A stretch of DNA of 64,000 nt from Deltaproteobacteria bacterium (GTDB lineage Bacteria > Myxococcota > Kuafuiibacteriia > Kuafuiibacteriales > Kuafuiibacteriaceae), in the NCBI GenBank assembly GCA_011526105.1, contig WYAZ01000021.1, forward strand, positions 1 through 64,000. The letters run 5' to 3'. Both the position numbers and the translations under genes were made by a program. The notes under the pieces were generated by a model that saw only the letters and a list, made by a program, of their open reading frames with translations, did not search any database and was not told the DNA's origin. Positions 8,733 through 16,784 of this stretch are shown in pieces. Each line of letters opens with the position of its first letter. Within the stretch, counting starts at the first letter, position 1.

Positions 8733-9854
8733 GTGAGTCGGATCGAGGGAGATCTGTCGCTGCTGACCGCAGCGGACCTGATCCTTTGGCTCGGGAACCG
8801 CCAGCACACCGGGCAGCTCGTTTTGGAACACGGCGGACACCGAAAGCTCCTCCAGATCCAAAACGGGGTCGCGGTCCAGGCCTCCTCGACGGATCCGCGC
8901 GAGTTCCTCGGCCAGTTCCTGGTGAACTTCGGCTTGCTCACCGAGGAGCAGCTCGCCCGCGCCTTCGAGACCCAGCAGGAGACCAAGGTCATGCTCGGGC
9001 GAATCTTGATCATGATTGGCCTTTGCTCCGAAGACCAAGTGAGGAGGGCGCTCGAGCTCCAGGTTCGAGAGACCCTGCTCGAGGCCCTCACCTGGTCGGA
9101 CGGCCGCTTCGTCTTCGAGAGCCGCGCCCCCTCGAGCGGGGCGGCGGATGATCTCCGGGTTCACCTGCCGCTGACCGACATTCATCGCGAGGGGGCCCAG
9201 CGCGCCCAACACTGGGAGGCGATGCTCGTAGCCTTTCCGCACGAGCACCTCTCCTTGGTGGTGCACGAGAATCGCGTGCCCCCCGGGCTACGTCCCGACA
9301 GCTTCGAAGGTCGAATCCTGAAGCTCGCGCGCGGGGGCCTCACCATCGAGGCGGTGAAGATCGATCTGCACTCGACGGACTTCCTCTTCTACGCCCGCTT
9401 GTACGAGCTCTATCGACAAGGAGTCCTCGAGGCTCGGGAGACCGGCCCCATCCAGCCATTCATCGAGTACAGTCCGGTGCCGCCCGGACCCCACGGCCAG
9501 CTCGCGCAGGAGGCCTTCGACCGCGCGAACTACCAAGACGCGCTCCGCCACGCGCAGGCCGGTGTGAAGGAAGAGCCATCGAATCGCGAGCTCGTAGAGC
9601 TTCAGCGACAGGCCGAAGCGAAGCGCGTGGAGCAAGTGCGGGCCGCGCTTCCCTCCGAGGACGGGGTGCCGCGCTTGCTTCAGCCGGTCGAGATGATCTT
9701 GAAGCGACGCATCAGCGCGAAGGAACGTTACATCCTCACCCGCATCGACGGCTCGAAGTCCGTCCGCGAGATCACGCAGATCAGCCCCATGCGAGAGGTC
9801 GAGGCGGCCGAGATCTTCCGACACCTCCAAGAAGAAGGCCTCATCGCGTTCTAG
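8733..9854 (+). CDS. DUF4388 (PATAN-like) domain protein
   Basis: About 373 residues from a GTG at 8733 (MSRIEGDLSLL...); an in-frame TTG at 8697 would add 12 residues. The N-terminal about 110 residues match the DUF4388 pattern: EGDLSLLTAADLILWLGN, then a TGQLVLEHGG strand pair and FVFE after the TWSDGRF turn. Between these is a helical stretch (LGQFLVNFGLLTEEQLARA) of the kind found in type II secretion/pilus ATPase N-terminal domains. The C-terminal region has a TPR-like helix pair (AQEAFDRANYQDALRHAQAG) and a final winged-helix-like segment (YILTRIDGSKSVREITQ). Such proteins are abundant in myxobacteria and probably act in signalling scaffolds; no enzymatic residues are visible. Confidence 0.75.
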   Translation: MSRIEGDLSLLTAADLILWLGNRQHTGQLVLEHGGHRKLLQIQNGVAVQASSTDPREFLGQFLVNFGLLTEEQLARAFETQQETKVMLGRILIMIGLCSEDQVRRALELQVRETLLEALTWSDGRFVFESRAPSSGAADDLRVHLPLTDIHREGAQRAQHWEAMLVAFPHEHLSLVVHENRVPPGLRPDSFEGRILKLARGGLTIEAVKIDLHSTDFLFYARLYELYRQGVLEARETGPIQPFIEYSPVPPGPHGQLAQEAFDRANYQDALRHAQAGVKEEPSNRELVELQRQAEAKRVEQVRAALPSEDGVPRLLQPVEMILKRRISAKERYILTRIDGSKSVREITQISPMREVEAAEIFRHLQEEGLIAF

Positions 9855-10046
9855 CTGGGACTTTCAAGGGGACGTCTTCAAGCCATCAGCGCTGCCTGAG
9901 GGGTCACCGCTCCCCATGCTCGGTTCGTATTCCTAGCGCTGAGGCCCAGCTTCCTGTGCGTGATTGTTCAGACGTTCAAGTCCAGCCGTCGATCGCCGTC
10001 GGTTATGTCGCTCGATTTCGTCGATCCAGGATCGATCCGAAGCAGG

Positions 10047-10715
10047 TTAGGTGAGCTGGATATTCCTCGCCTGGAGGTCGCCTAAGAAATCTGCGAGGCT
10101 CGGATTCTGCACACCCTTGTTGTTGAGCTCGGCGTACTTCTGGTAGGGCTTGCTCTCGACTCGATAGGCTTCGAGTGATTTCTCTCCGGACCCTGTGGAG
10201 AGGGTCGACCGATTCCGCTTGCGTAGCTCGTCGTTCGCGGCCCCCGAGCACCCGGTAGTCTTCTTTGCTTTCGCTGGCTTCGTGACCAACAGAGGTAGGA
10301 GCCAACACTCAATCGCATCCACGGCGACCGCGAAGATGATTTTCTCCATGTGGGGCTGGGTGTCTTGGCCCATCCACTCCTTCAAACGAACGATCACCCG
10401 CTCGCGAAGCTCCGTGGGGTTGAGCGCGCGACCGCTTTCCTGGCGCGCAACGTCGAATCCGGGGTTGTCGCATACATCCGTATCGATACGCACGACGAGG
10501 TAGTCCGTCGTGGTCAGGGCACTGAGGTGCTCGCGCTTAAGAAGAAACTTCTTCTCCACGGTCCATCCACCATCCGCCGTCGCGGACTCCTCTCTAGGAA
10601 AAATCCGGTAGATGAAGGGCTCTTGGCTCCCCTGGGCCCCGAAGGCTCCGAGCAGAACGCTGCGGATCACGTAGTAGTCCGTGACACCTTCCGCGATGAC
10701 GCCGAAGCTCGTCAA
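10047..10715 (-). CDS. TOPRIM-like (DUF4276-like) protein, putative defence effector
   Basis: 222 residues when started at the TTG at 10715, which lies 7 nt after the stop of the AAA ATPase gene and has a GAGGT ribosome binding site overlapping that stop. Longer readings into the ATPase gene give a Cys/Arg-rich extension without family character. The start MTSFGVIAEGVTDYYVI carries a TOPRIM-type glutamate (E9) in an E-G-x-T-D context. A strand-end D-x-D follows (VVRIDTDVCD; D78, D80), then an AVDAIECWLLPLLV helix. This fits the TOPRIM-like fold of DUF4276/DUF4435-type proteins, paired with AAA ATPases in OLD- and PARIS-like systems, where the TOPRIM member acts as a nuclease. The C terminus contains K-K-T-T-G-C-S-G and a Lys/Tyr-rich tail. 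Nuclease activity is inference. Confidence 0.6.
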   Translation of the reverse strand: MTSFGVIAEGVTDYYVIRSVLLGAFGAQGSQEPFIYRIFPREESATADGGWTVEKKFLLKREHLSALTTTDYLVVRIDTDVCDNPGFDVARQESGRALNPTELRERVIVRLKEWMGQDTQPHMEKIIFAVAVDAIECWLLPLLVTKPAKAKKTTGCSGAANDELRKRNRSTLSTGSGEKSLEAYRVESKPYQKYAELNNKGVQNPSLADFLGDLQARNIQLT

Positions 10716-10722
10716 CTTGACC

Positions 10723-11937
10723 TCAGAAGTTCTCGGGCAAGCCACCGAGGTAGCCACGCATGAACGCCTCGGAGAGGGGGTGGTCAGGCGCTCCCTCGAT
10801 CCGCCTCGGTTCGGGCACGCGCCTCGCCCGCGTTGCGCCGTTGCTGTCTCGATACACGACGAACAACCGCTGTTCATCGTCCGAGAGGTCGAGTCCGTCG
10901 AGCGCGGCGGGATTGTGGGTTGTAAGGAGCACCTGTCGCTGGTTCACCTTGGCGAGCCGCACAAGCTCGCGAACCAGGTATCGACAGAGGCGAGGATTGA
11001 GCGAGGCGTCGATATTGTCGATCGCGAAGAAGCGCGGGGTCGAAGGGCTGAGGAACAACGTGAAGTAGAACAGAAGATAGAGAAAGCCTTCGTTCGCGCT
11101 CCTCGTGTCGAGGAGCGCCTCCTTAGTGAGGAAGCGGTCGCGGAGGTCCATCCGTCGCTCTCCTGGTCCCAAGTTCTCTGGTAGCTCGAAGCTCTTGAAC
11201 CAGTTCAGGAGACGTAGGTTCTCGTTCAGAGCCTCGAGCACTTTCTGACCTTCTTGCGTGCTCCGGAGCATCTGGAGGTGAGCGAAGAGCCCCTCGCCCG
11301 ACGTACCCAGCGGACGAATCTGTGTCTCCGACTGGAAGGTCCGCAATGCCGAGGTCTCGGGCGCGTAGAGCAGAAACTGCTCCAGATGGCCGACCTGTTC
11401 TAAGCGAAGGGCCTTGAAGCCGGCGCCGAGGAAGGAAAGAGACTTGGGGGGGTCACTTGTCGAGCGGGAGTCCCAGAGCGACTTCTCGAGGTTCGAATCC
11501 AGCGTGTAGTTTACCGAACCCGATGGGAGGAGAGAGATGGCCGCAGGATGCTCCCATGCGGGCTGCTCTGCCTGTGGACCGATGTACGCGAGCGTTTTCC
11601 ACTGGTGAGGACCTGGCGACTGGGCCGGAAGGAACTCGAAGCGGGCCCTGCCGGGGCCGGACACTACTATTTCGGCTCGGTCGGGTGCGTCGGGAAACGC
11701 CGAGAGCACCGCCGAGGCCGGAGGCGTGCGCATGCCGCGTGACGCGAGGAATTCGTGATCCAGTTTGTCCGCCGAGGCGGCGGCTACAAAGGTGATCGCC
11801 TCGAGTATGTTGCTCTTGCCGGAACCGTTCTCCCCGACGAAGACGTTCACTCGGCCGAGCTGAAGCTCGAGGTCGAGGATCGACTTGAAGCCCCGGATGC
11901 GGATCTTTTCCAGCAACCCTATGTCGTCACGAGGCAC
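10723..11937 (-). CDS. AAA (AAA_21/AAA_15-type, SMC-like) ATPase, putative defence sensor
   Basis: 404 residues from a GTG at 11937. The start IRIRGFKSILDLELQLGRVN leads into Walker A GENGSGKS (35-42), as in ABC/SMC-like ATPases of the OLD, RecF and PARIS AriA type. Near the C terminus, FFAIDNIDASLNPRL (from 303) is the Walker B strand, with Asn308 where the catalytic Glu is usual, followed by the switch histidine in LLTTHNPAALDG. The middle region (about 60-290) is unlike a known domain by eye. First gene of a two-gene operon with the TOPRIM-like protein. In related systems the ATPase senses phage components and controls the partner; that role is inferred here. No phage, integrase or transposase gene is adjacent. 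Confidence 0.8.
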   Translation of the reverse strand: MPRDDIGLLEKIRIRGFKSILDLELQLGRVNVFVGENGSGKSNILEAITFVAAASADKLDHEFLASRGMRTPPASAVLSAFPDAPDRAEIVVSGPGRARFEFLPAQSPGPHQWKTLAYIGPQAEQPAWEHPAAISLLPSGSVNYTLDSNLEKSLWDSRSTSDPPKSLSFLGAGFKALRLEQVGHLEQFLLYAPETSALRTFQSETQIRPLGTSGEGLFAHLQMLRSTQEGQKVLEALNENLRLLNWFKSFELPENLGPGERRMDLRDRFLTKEALLDTRSANEGFLYLLFYFTLFLSPSTPRFFAIDNIDASLNPRLCRYLVRELVRLAKVNQRQVLLTTHNPAALDGLDLSDDEQRLFVVYRDSNGATRARRVPEPRRIEGAPDHPLSEAFMRGYLGGLPENF

Positions 11938-12072
11938 GCCAGAATCGTATCAGTGGTTCGGGAAAGGGCCCACCCCCGAATGCACCGTCCCCGCTCAATG
12001 GAACAGCTGTCGGGATGGTTGGCTAGACTGAAGCTTCTCCACATGACCGCCGAGTCACCGAGGGGATGGGCA

Positions 12073-12211
12073 GACCTCCGCTCCGCCGCGCCGGCTCCGG
12101 GGGCCCCACGCCGAGGGGCCCGCCGAGCAGGAGGCGAAAGGCGGAGGCCAGGATGGCCGTCCCCGAGGCGAGGGGCACCCGGAGCCAAGCGAGGCGGCGC
12201 ACCTCTCCCTC
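12073..12211. repeat. Palindromic intergenic repeat, copy 1 (MITE/REP-like)
   Basis: About 139 bp nearly identical to a second copy at 12253-12390 in the same orientation, 41 bp apart. Each copy is itself an imperfect inverted repeat: about 30 bp at one end (GAGNTCNNC...GGCTCCGGG on the minus strand) reappears inverted at the other end, with roughly 23 of 30 positions matching in copy 2. An internal GGGGCCCC...GGGGCC hairpin sits between them. Copies differ by a 1-nt length change in the left arm (GCC versus TT) and a few substitutions. The element occupies the 468-nt gap between the AAA gene start and the exbD stop. Reading frames through it are unlikely to be genes. Confidence 0.8.
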
Positions 12212-12252
12212 AGCGCCACAACGCGTGACACCGACTTGCCAGGTCCTCGTGA

Positions 12253-12390
12253 GACCTCCGCTCCGCCGCTTGGCTCCGGGGGCCCCACGCCGAGGGGCCC
12301 GCCGAGCAGGAGGCGAAAGGCGGAGGCCAGGATGGCCGTCCCCGAGGCGAGGGGCACCCGGAGCCGAGCGAGGCGGCGCAGATCTCCCTC
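12253..12390. repeat. Palindromic intergenic repeat, copy 2 (MITE/REP-like)
   Basis: Second copy of the element at 12073-12211, same orientation, about 138 bp. The terminal arms here are the better paired pair: GCTTGGCTCCGGG near 12268-12280 against CCCGGAGCCGAGC near 12356-12368. It ends 15 nt beyond the exbD stop (gene ends at 12406 on the minus strand), so it could also act as that operon's transcription terminator or mRNA 3' structure. Confidence 0.8.
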
Positions 12391-12405
12391 CGCAACACCG
12401 AACAG

Positions 12406-12867
12406 TCAGCGAGCGGCTCGCGTGGCGATAGCCAAGTTCCGAAGACCAGCTTTGCGCGCGGCCTCCATCACCTCCACCACGATCTTGTGGCGGGTCTCTT
12501 CGTCCGCCTGCACGAGCACCAAGCGATCCGTGGACTGAGCGGCCTCGCTCTGCAGCACGGCTTCGAGCTCAGCCATGGAGACCAGCTCACCGCGGACGAT
12601 GATGGTGCCGTCGGCAGGGATGGCGATGACCAGCTCGTTGCCGGGCGCCGAGATCTCGTCGGACTTCTCGGCGCTCGGAAGCTGCACCCTGAAGCCCGAG
12701 CCATCGCCCTGCCCGGCCTCGAGGATAGCGGTGCTCGAGGCCATCAAGATCACGAGCAGCACCAAGAAGATGTCCACCAGAGGTGTGATGTTGATGTCGA
12801 CGAAGCTCGACTGCTCGACGATCTCGGCGTCGTCTCCACCCGGGACCGCAGGACCGCCGGACGCCAA
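12406..12867 (-). CDS. ExbD/TolR family biopolymer transport protein
   Basis: 153 residues from a TTG at 12867, 3 nt after the ExbB-like stop. One transmembrane helix near residues 25-45 carries the conserved membrane aspartate in NITPLVDIFLVLLVILM, the proton-coupling residue of ExbD/TolR. The periplasmic part has the VLVQADEETRH strand and the KIVVEVMEAARKAGLRNLAIAT helix that end the family domain. It works with the ExbB-like protein encoded upstream to energise an outer-membrane or envelope partner with the proton motive force. No tonB, tolA or tolB gene is in the window, so the powered process is unknown. Confidence 0.92.
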   Translation of the reverse strand: MASGGPAVPGGDDAEIVEQSSFVDINITPLVDIFLVLLVILMASSTAILEAGQGDGSGFRVQLPSAEKSDEISAPGNELVIAIPADGTIIVRGELVSMAELEAVLQSEAAQSTDRLVLVQADEETRHKIVVEVMEAARKAGLRNLAIATRAAR

Positions 12868-12870
12868 AGC

Positions 12871-13548
12871 TCAGGCCTCGCTCCGCGCGGGCTCGGGGAT
12901 ACTCGACGCGCCGTTTTGGGGGAGGATGCCGCGCTCTTTCAAGCCGTCGAGCTGCTCGATGAACTCGTCTACGATGAGACGGATCTCGACCGTGGAGTGG
13001 TTGGCGCGCGCTTGGAAGAAGTTGTAGAGCACCACCGCCAAGACCGCGATGAAGATGCCGCCGGCGGTCGCGACGAGCGCCTCCGACACCCCGGCCGCAA
13101 CCACCGAGAATCCACCAGCCCCGGCGGCGGCGATGTCTTTGAACGCGCGGATGATGCCGACCACGGTGCCGAAGAGACCAACAAAGGGCGCGGTGGCACC
13201 GACGGTGCCGATGGCCCAGAGCCTACGCTTCATCCAGAGGCCGAGCCGTTGGCGCTCGCGTTCGGCCGCCTTGTGCAAAGACTCGTTGGGCGTCGTCATG
13301 CGATTCAAAGCGGCGATGAAGATGTCGGCCACCGGAGAGCTGCTGCGCTCGCACAAGGTTCGCGCCGCCGGCAGGTCGCCCCGGTAGAGGATCTTGCTGA
13401 GCTCCCCGCCGAGCTCACGAGCACGGGGAACGAGGGTCCAATAAGTGTAGAGCTGCTCGAGAGCGAGCGCGACGACGATGCAGGAAGAGGCGAGGATGGT
13501 CCAAAAGGCGATGGGTCCGATCTGAAAGGCTGTCTCGGCTTCGCTCAC
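12871..13548 (-). CDS. MotA/TolQ/ExbB family proton channel protein
   Basis: 225 residues from a GTG at 13548 with an AAGGAAG ribosome binding site. Three transmembrane helices are visible: about 12-30, about 110-135 (RRLWAIGTVGATAPFVGLFG) and about 150-175 (SEALVATAGGIFIAVLAVVLYNFF). The conserved ExbB blocks APFVGLFGTVVGII and GVSEALVATAGG are intact. It forms the pentameric inner-membrane channel around ExbD-like dimers. It lies 28 nt after dnaJ and 3 nt before the exbD-like gene, so the three genes are probably co-transcribed. Confidence 0.93.
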   Translation of the reverse strand: MSEAETAFQIGPIAFWTILASSCIVVALALEQLYTYWTLVPRARELGGELSKILYRGDLPAARTLCERSSSPVADIFIAALNRMTTPNESLHKAAERERQRLGLWMKRRLWAIGTVGATAPFVGLFGTVVGIIRAFKDIAAAGAGGFSVVAAGVSEALVATAGGIFIAVLAVVLYNFFQARANHSTVEIRLIVDEFIEQLDGLKERGILPQNGASSIPEPARSEA

Positions 13549-13576
13549 GACGACTTCCTTGGACCGACCGGCGGGC

Positions 13577-14764
13577 TCAGTCTACCTCGAAGGCATCCCG
13601 AAGGCGGTCGAAGAAGCTCGGCTTGCCCCCACGACGGCGTCTTTCAGAGCGCTTGGCACCCAGAGCGGTGACCTCCGGCGTCTCGGGGAAGACCTTAGCA
13701 AGCTGCTCGAGCGCCTTCTTCTGAGCGTCGTCGGGGTCTTTGGGTACACGTACGTTCAAGTGCACGATGAGATCGCCCCGACCACGACCGCCGAGCTCCG
13801 GCATGCCCTCGCCTTTGACCCGGAGGAGGTCACCGGGCTGCGCGCCGGGAGGGATTCGAAGCTCGATGTCGCTCGCTTCATCCGTCGAGTCTGGTTTGGA
13901 GAGGCGCGGCACCGTGGCCTTGCCCCCGGTAATGGCGAGCGGGAACGGCAGGTGGAGTTCGCAGTGGAGCTCAGCGCCATCCCGGGCAAACAAGGCGTGC
14001 TCCTCGACCTCGATGACGACGTACAAGTCGCCGGGCGGCCCGCCGTTGATGCCCGCGTCACCCTGGCTCTGCAGACGCAGCTTGTTCCCGCTTCGAACGC
14101 CGGCCGGAATGGGGACCTGCAGCGTGCGCTTGTCATCGGTGCGGCCGCGACCGGCGCAGGTGGGGCAAGGCGCCTTGGCGATGCGGCCGGCGCCGGAACA
14201 GGCGCGGCAGGTGGTCGCGATCATGAAGCCGCCGCGACCGCTCACGATCTGGCCCGCACCACCACACGCGGTACAGACCGCGAGCTCCCCGCGCTCGGCC
14301 CCGGTACCCTGACAGTCGACGCAGGCCTTGGTGCGATGCACCTCGATCTCTTTGTCGAGCCCGACCGCCGCTTCTTCGAGTGTGATCGATACGTCTGAAC
14401 GAAGGTCGTGCCCCACCATGGGCCGAGGACCGCCGCGACCGAAGCCGCCGCCGCCAAAGAAGTCCGAGAAGAGGTCGCCGAAGTGAGCGAAGATGTCGCC
14501 CATGTCTTGATTGCCAAAACCCGAGAAGCCGCTGCCGCGCAGACCATCGAAGCCGTGCCGGTCGTAGAGCGCCTTCTTGTTGGGGTCGGAGAGGACCTCG
14601 TAGGCCTCCGCTGCCTCTTTGAACTTCTCCTCCGCCGAAGCGTCACCCTGGTTTCGGTCAGGATGATACTGAAGGGCGAGCTTTCGGTAGGCGGCCTTGA
14701 TGCTGCGGCCGTCCACGTCGCGGGCCACCCCCAGTACCTCGTAGTAGTCGCGCCGCTGGGACAT
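13577..14764 (-). CDS. dnaJ: Chaperone protein DnaJ
   Basis: 395 residues from an ATG at 14764. The J domain (1-70) has the HPD signature in LALQYHPDRN. A Gly/Phe-rich segment follows (GFSGFGNQ, FFGGGGFGRGG). The zinc-binding domain has four C-x-x-C-x-G-x-G type repeats at about 145-215: CVDCQGTG, CTACGGAG, CRACSGAG and CPTCAGRG. The substrate-binding C-terminal domains follow (VPIPAGVRSGNKLRLQ, LRVKGEGMPELGG). It delivers unfolded proteins to DnaK and stimulates its ATPase. dnaK and grpE are not in the window; here dnaJ precedes an ExbB/ExbD pair instead. Full length and intact. Confidence 0.95.
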   Translation of the reverse strand: MSQRRDYYEVLGVARDVDGRSIKAAYRKLALQYHPDRNQGDASAEEKFKEAAEAYEVLSDPNKKALYDRHGFDGLRGSGFSGFGNQDMGDIFAHFGDLFSDFFGGGGFGRGGPRPMVGHDLRSDVSITLEEAAVGLDKEIEVHRTKACVDCQGTGAERGELAVCTACGGAGQIVSGRGGFMIATTCRACSGAGRIAKAPCPTCAGRGRTDDKRTLQVPIPAGVRSGNKLRLQSQGDAGINGGPPGDLYVVIEVEEHALFARDGAELHCELHLPFPLAITGGKATVPRLSKPDSTDEASDIELRIPPGAQPGDLLRVKGEGMPELGGRGRGDLIVHLNVRVPKDPDDAQKKALEQLAKVFPETPEVTALGAKRSERRRRGGKPSFFDRLRDAFEVD

Positions 14765-14879
14765 GCGGGCGGAATGTTAGCCACTTGCCCTGATGCGTCA
14801 ACGAACACAGGCGTTCGGACAAAACCGTCCAAACCACGAGGGTTTGTACCGCCGTCCCCGAGGGGGTCCAGATGCGGAC

Positions 14880-16679
14880 CTACAGGCTGCCCTGCCCCAG
14901 GATCGCGGCGTCGATCGTGACGTGAACCGGCGCCCCGTTCGTGAGACCGCCGTCGATGACTTGGATGCGCCCGTTCCCCAGCCAGCCGACGACCTGCAGC
15001 TCCGCCCCCGGGCGCGGCGCGTACAGGATGGCCGCACGCGTTTGGCCGAAGTCGATCTCGATGCTGCTTCCCGGCCTCACGAGCTCTGGTGCGGTCGCGA
15101 CGTAGACGGCGACGATCGCGTTGTCGGCGAGAAACGCAGGCAGGATGAAGACCGCCTGACCTTGATCGTCCGGGTTCACGCCATATCCGGCGGAGCCACC
15201 CACGGTCACACCCGAGAAGGCGTTGCCTTGAAAGGTGACGGCGACGGTGCCGGTGCCCGTGTCGAAGGGGTTCTGGGCCGGATGTGTGCCCCACGTCGTG
15301 CGAAGCTCGCCGAGGACCGAGCCCACTTCGGTCCAGCACGGCGAACCTCGAAGCGGCGTCGTCCAGTCCACGCCGCCTGCGAGCAACTCGGGCGCGATGG
15401 CCGCTCGGCGCGCCGCCACCGCCTGTCGAAGCTCACCCACCGCGTTGTTGAAGATCTGCGGCTGCAATACTCGAGGACCAATGAGGGGCACGGCCTGGTC
15501 GATGTAACGAGAGACCTCGGCCTCACTCCACGCGTCGGTCAGGAGTGCAGACAGGCGCTCGAGGTAACGCGCACGGATCTGCGGGTGCTCGTACAGACGC
15601 CGAGTGAGCAGTCCGGTCGCGAGGACGGAGTTGGGTGTGCCTTCGGGCAAGAAGGGACTCGGGCTCAGCACGGCATCCGGTCCCCAAGGCATGAAGTAGA
15701 AGCGCTCGCTCAGCGGCTCCTGATACACGTAGAAGTTGTTGGTGTTGCCCGAGTACCCGTCCCAGTGGGCGAGGAGCACCTCGGTCGCCCAGAACGTGAG
15801 GAAGGCGTCGACGTCCAGGACCTCCTCGAGCGCGTCCTCGAGTTCCGCTTCTGGAAGCTCGAGCGCCGCGACCACACGCAAGAGCGCGCTTCGATCGTCC
15901 GGCGCTTCTTCGTTTGTCTTCTTCTCGAAGGTGCCGGTCCAGCCGTCGCGGAAGTCGGAGAGCGTACCCTCGTAGAGCAGACCCTCGTCGTCATCGAAGT
16001 GCCGACGAAGGAAAGGCTTTTCCATCGCTTCGACGTGCACGTAGACCCCCATGTCCTCTCCATTGACAACGAGGTGGGCGAAGTTGCATCGAGGCGCCGG
16101 CACGCCGGCCCGCTGAAAGGTCTCGTACGCGATGCAGGTGCGAAGAAACGAAGCATCTTGCCGCGCGTTGTTGAGCGTGAGCCTCTCCATGCCGCCGAGG
16201 CGCTGGCCGGGAACGAGCTCGTCAAACTTGAGCTTCAGGGACGGTCGCACCTCGCTCAGCGAGCCCAAAAAACCCTTCTTCTTGACGCCCACCTGCTCGA
16301 GCGTCTCACCGTCCACCGTCACCTTCGCCGGGAAGTACGTGTACGGAGAGTAGAAGGGCTCATCCAGACAGCCCTCACCGATGAGTAGACCGGGGAACTC
16401 GCGTGACTCCGCGCGCAAGAGGTCCCAATCGGCCGCACCCAGTTCGATTTCGACCTCCAACAGATGAGAGGGCTCGAAGTACGGTGCGGTGGGGTCCGGC
16501 TCGCCAGCGTCTGGCAGCACGCCAGCATCCGAGATCACCGCCGCATCGGGTGCGAAGGCCGCATCGCGCTGCACCCCAGCATCGGGCGCAGGCAACGGAT
16601 CCACTCCTTCACTGCCACAGGCCGCCAGAACGAGGCTCGAGATTCCGAGTGGGAGTAGAACAGAGAGTGGCGCTCGCAT
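14880..16679 (-). CDS. CotH-kinase-family lipoprotein
   Basis: 599 residues from an ATG at 16679. A lipoprotein signal peptide ends at the lipobox LVLAAC (C21). A disordered stretch with repeated D-A-G/D-A-A units follows (about 30-62), typical of myxobacterial surface lipoproteins. The CotH domain starts near residue 70: VEIELGAADWDLLRAES, KVTVDGETLEQVGVKKKG, then RPSLKLKFDE and LNNARQDASFLRTCIAYETF. Later residues include VHVEAMEKPFLRRHF and the metal-site-like HWDGYSGNTNNFYVY. CotH proteins are atypical kinases that phosphorylate spore coat proteins in Bacillus; the myxobacterial substrates are unknown. A C-terminal beta-rich domain of about 100 residues follows. Monocistronic and divergent from the amidohydrolase gene. 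Confidence 0.88.
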   Translation of the reverse strand: MRAPLSVLLPLGISSLVLAACGSEGVDPLPAPDAGVQRDAAFAPDAAVISDAGVLPDAGEPDPTAPYFEPSHLLEVEIELGAADWDLLRAESREFPGLLIGEGCLDEPFYSPYTYFPAKVTVDGETLEQVGVKKKGFLGSLSEVRPSLKLKFDELVPGQRLGGMERLTLNNARQDASFLRTCIAYETFQRAGVPAPRCNFAHLVVNGEDMGVYVHVEAMEKPFLRRHFDDDEGLLYEGTLSDFRDGWTGTFEKKTNEEAPDDRSALLRVVAALELPEAELEDALEEVLDVDAFLTFWATEVLLAHWDGYSGNTNNFYVYQEPLSERFYFMPWGPDAVLSPSPFLPEGTPNSVLATGLLTRRLYEHPQIRARYLERLSALLTDAWSEAEVSRYIDQAVPLIGPRVLQPQIFNNAVGELRQAVAARRAAIAPELLAGGVDWTTPLRGSPCWTEVGSVLGELRTTWGTHPAQNPFDTGTGTVAVTFQGNAFSGVTVGGSAGYGVNPDDQGQAVFILPAFLADNAIVAVYVATAPELVRPGSSIEIDFGQTRAAILYAPRPGAELQVVGWLGNGRIQVIDGGLTNGAPVHVTIDAAILGQGSL

Positions 16680-16784
16680 TGCGTGGCATCATAGCCGCAG
16701 CGCCCGAAGGTCGAAACCGAAAGAAGGCGAGGTGCGCCCAGGTGTGTTTGCATGGCGCCGTCTCGCCTGTTAGGACGCCGCGAG

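Noticed and set aside
10716-10877. An N-terminal extension of the TOPRIM-like protein into the ATPase gene
   Set aside because: The added Cys/Arg-rich text has no family resemblance, whereas the TTG at 10715 has a GAGGT ribosome binding site just after the ATPase stop.
12055-12431. Several overlapping frames encoding Arg/Pro-rich peptides
   Set aside because: They are translations of the two palindromic repeat copies on both strands and repeat the same peptide text; there is no start site or conserved domain.
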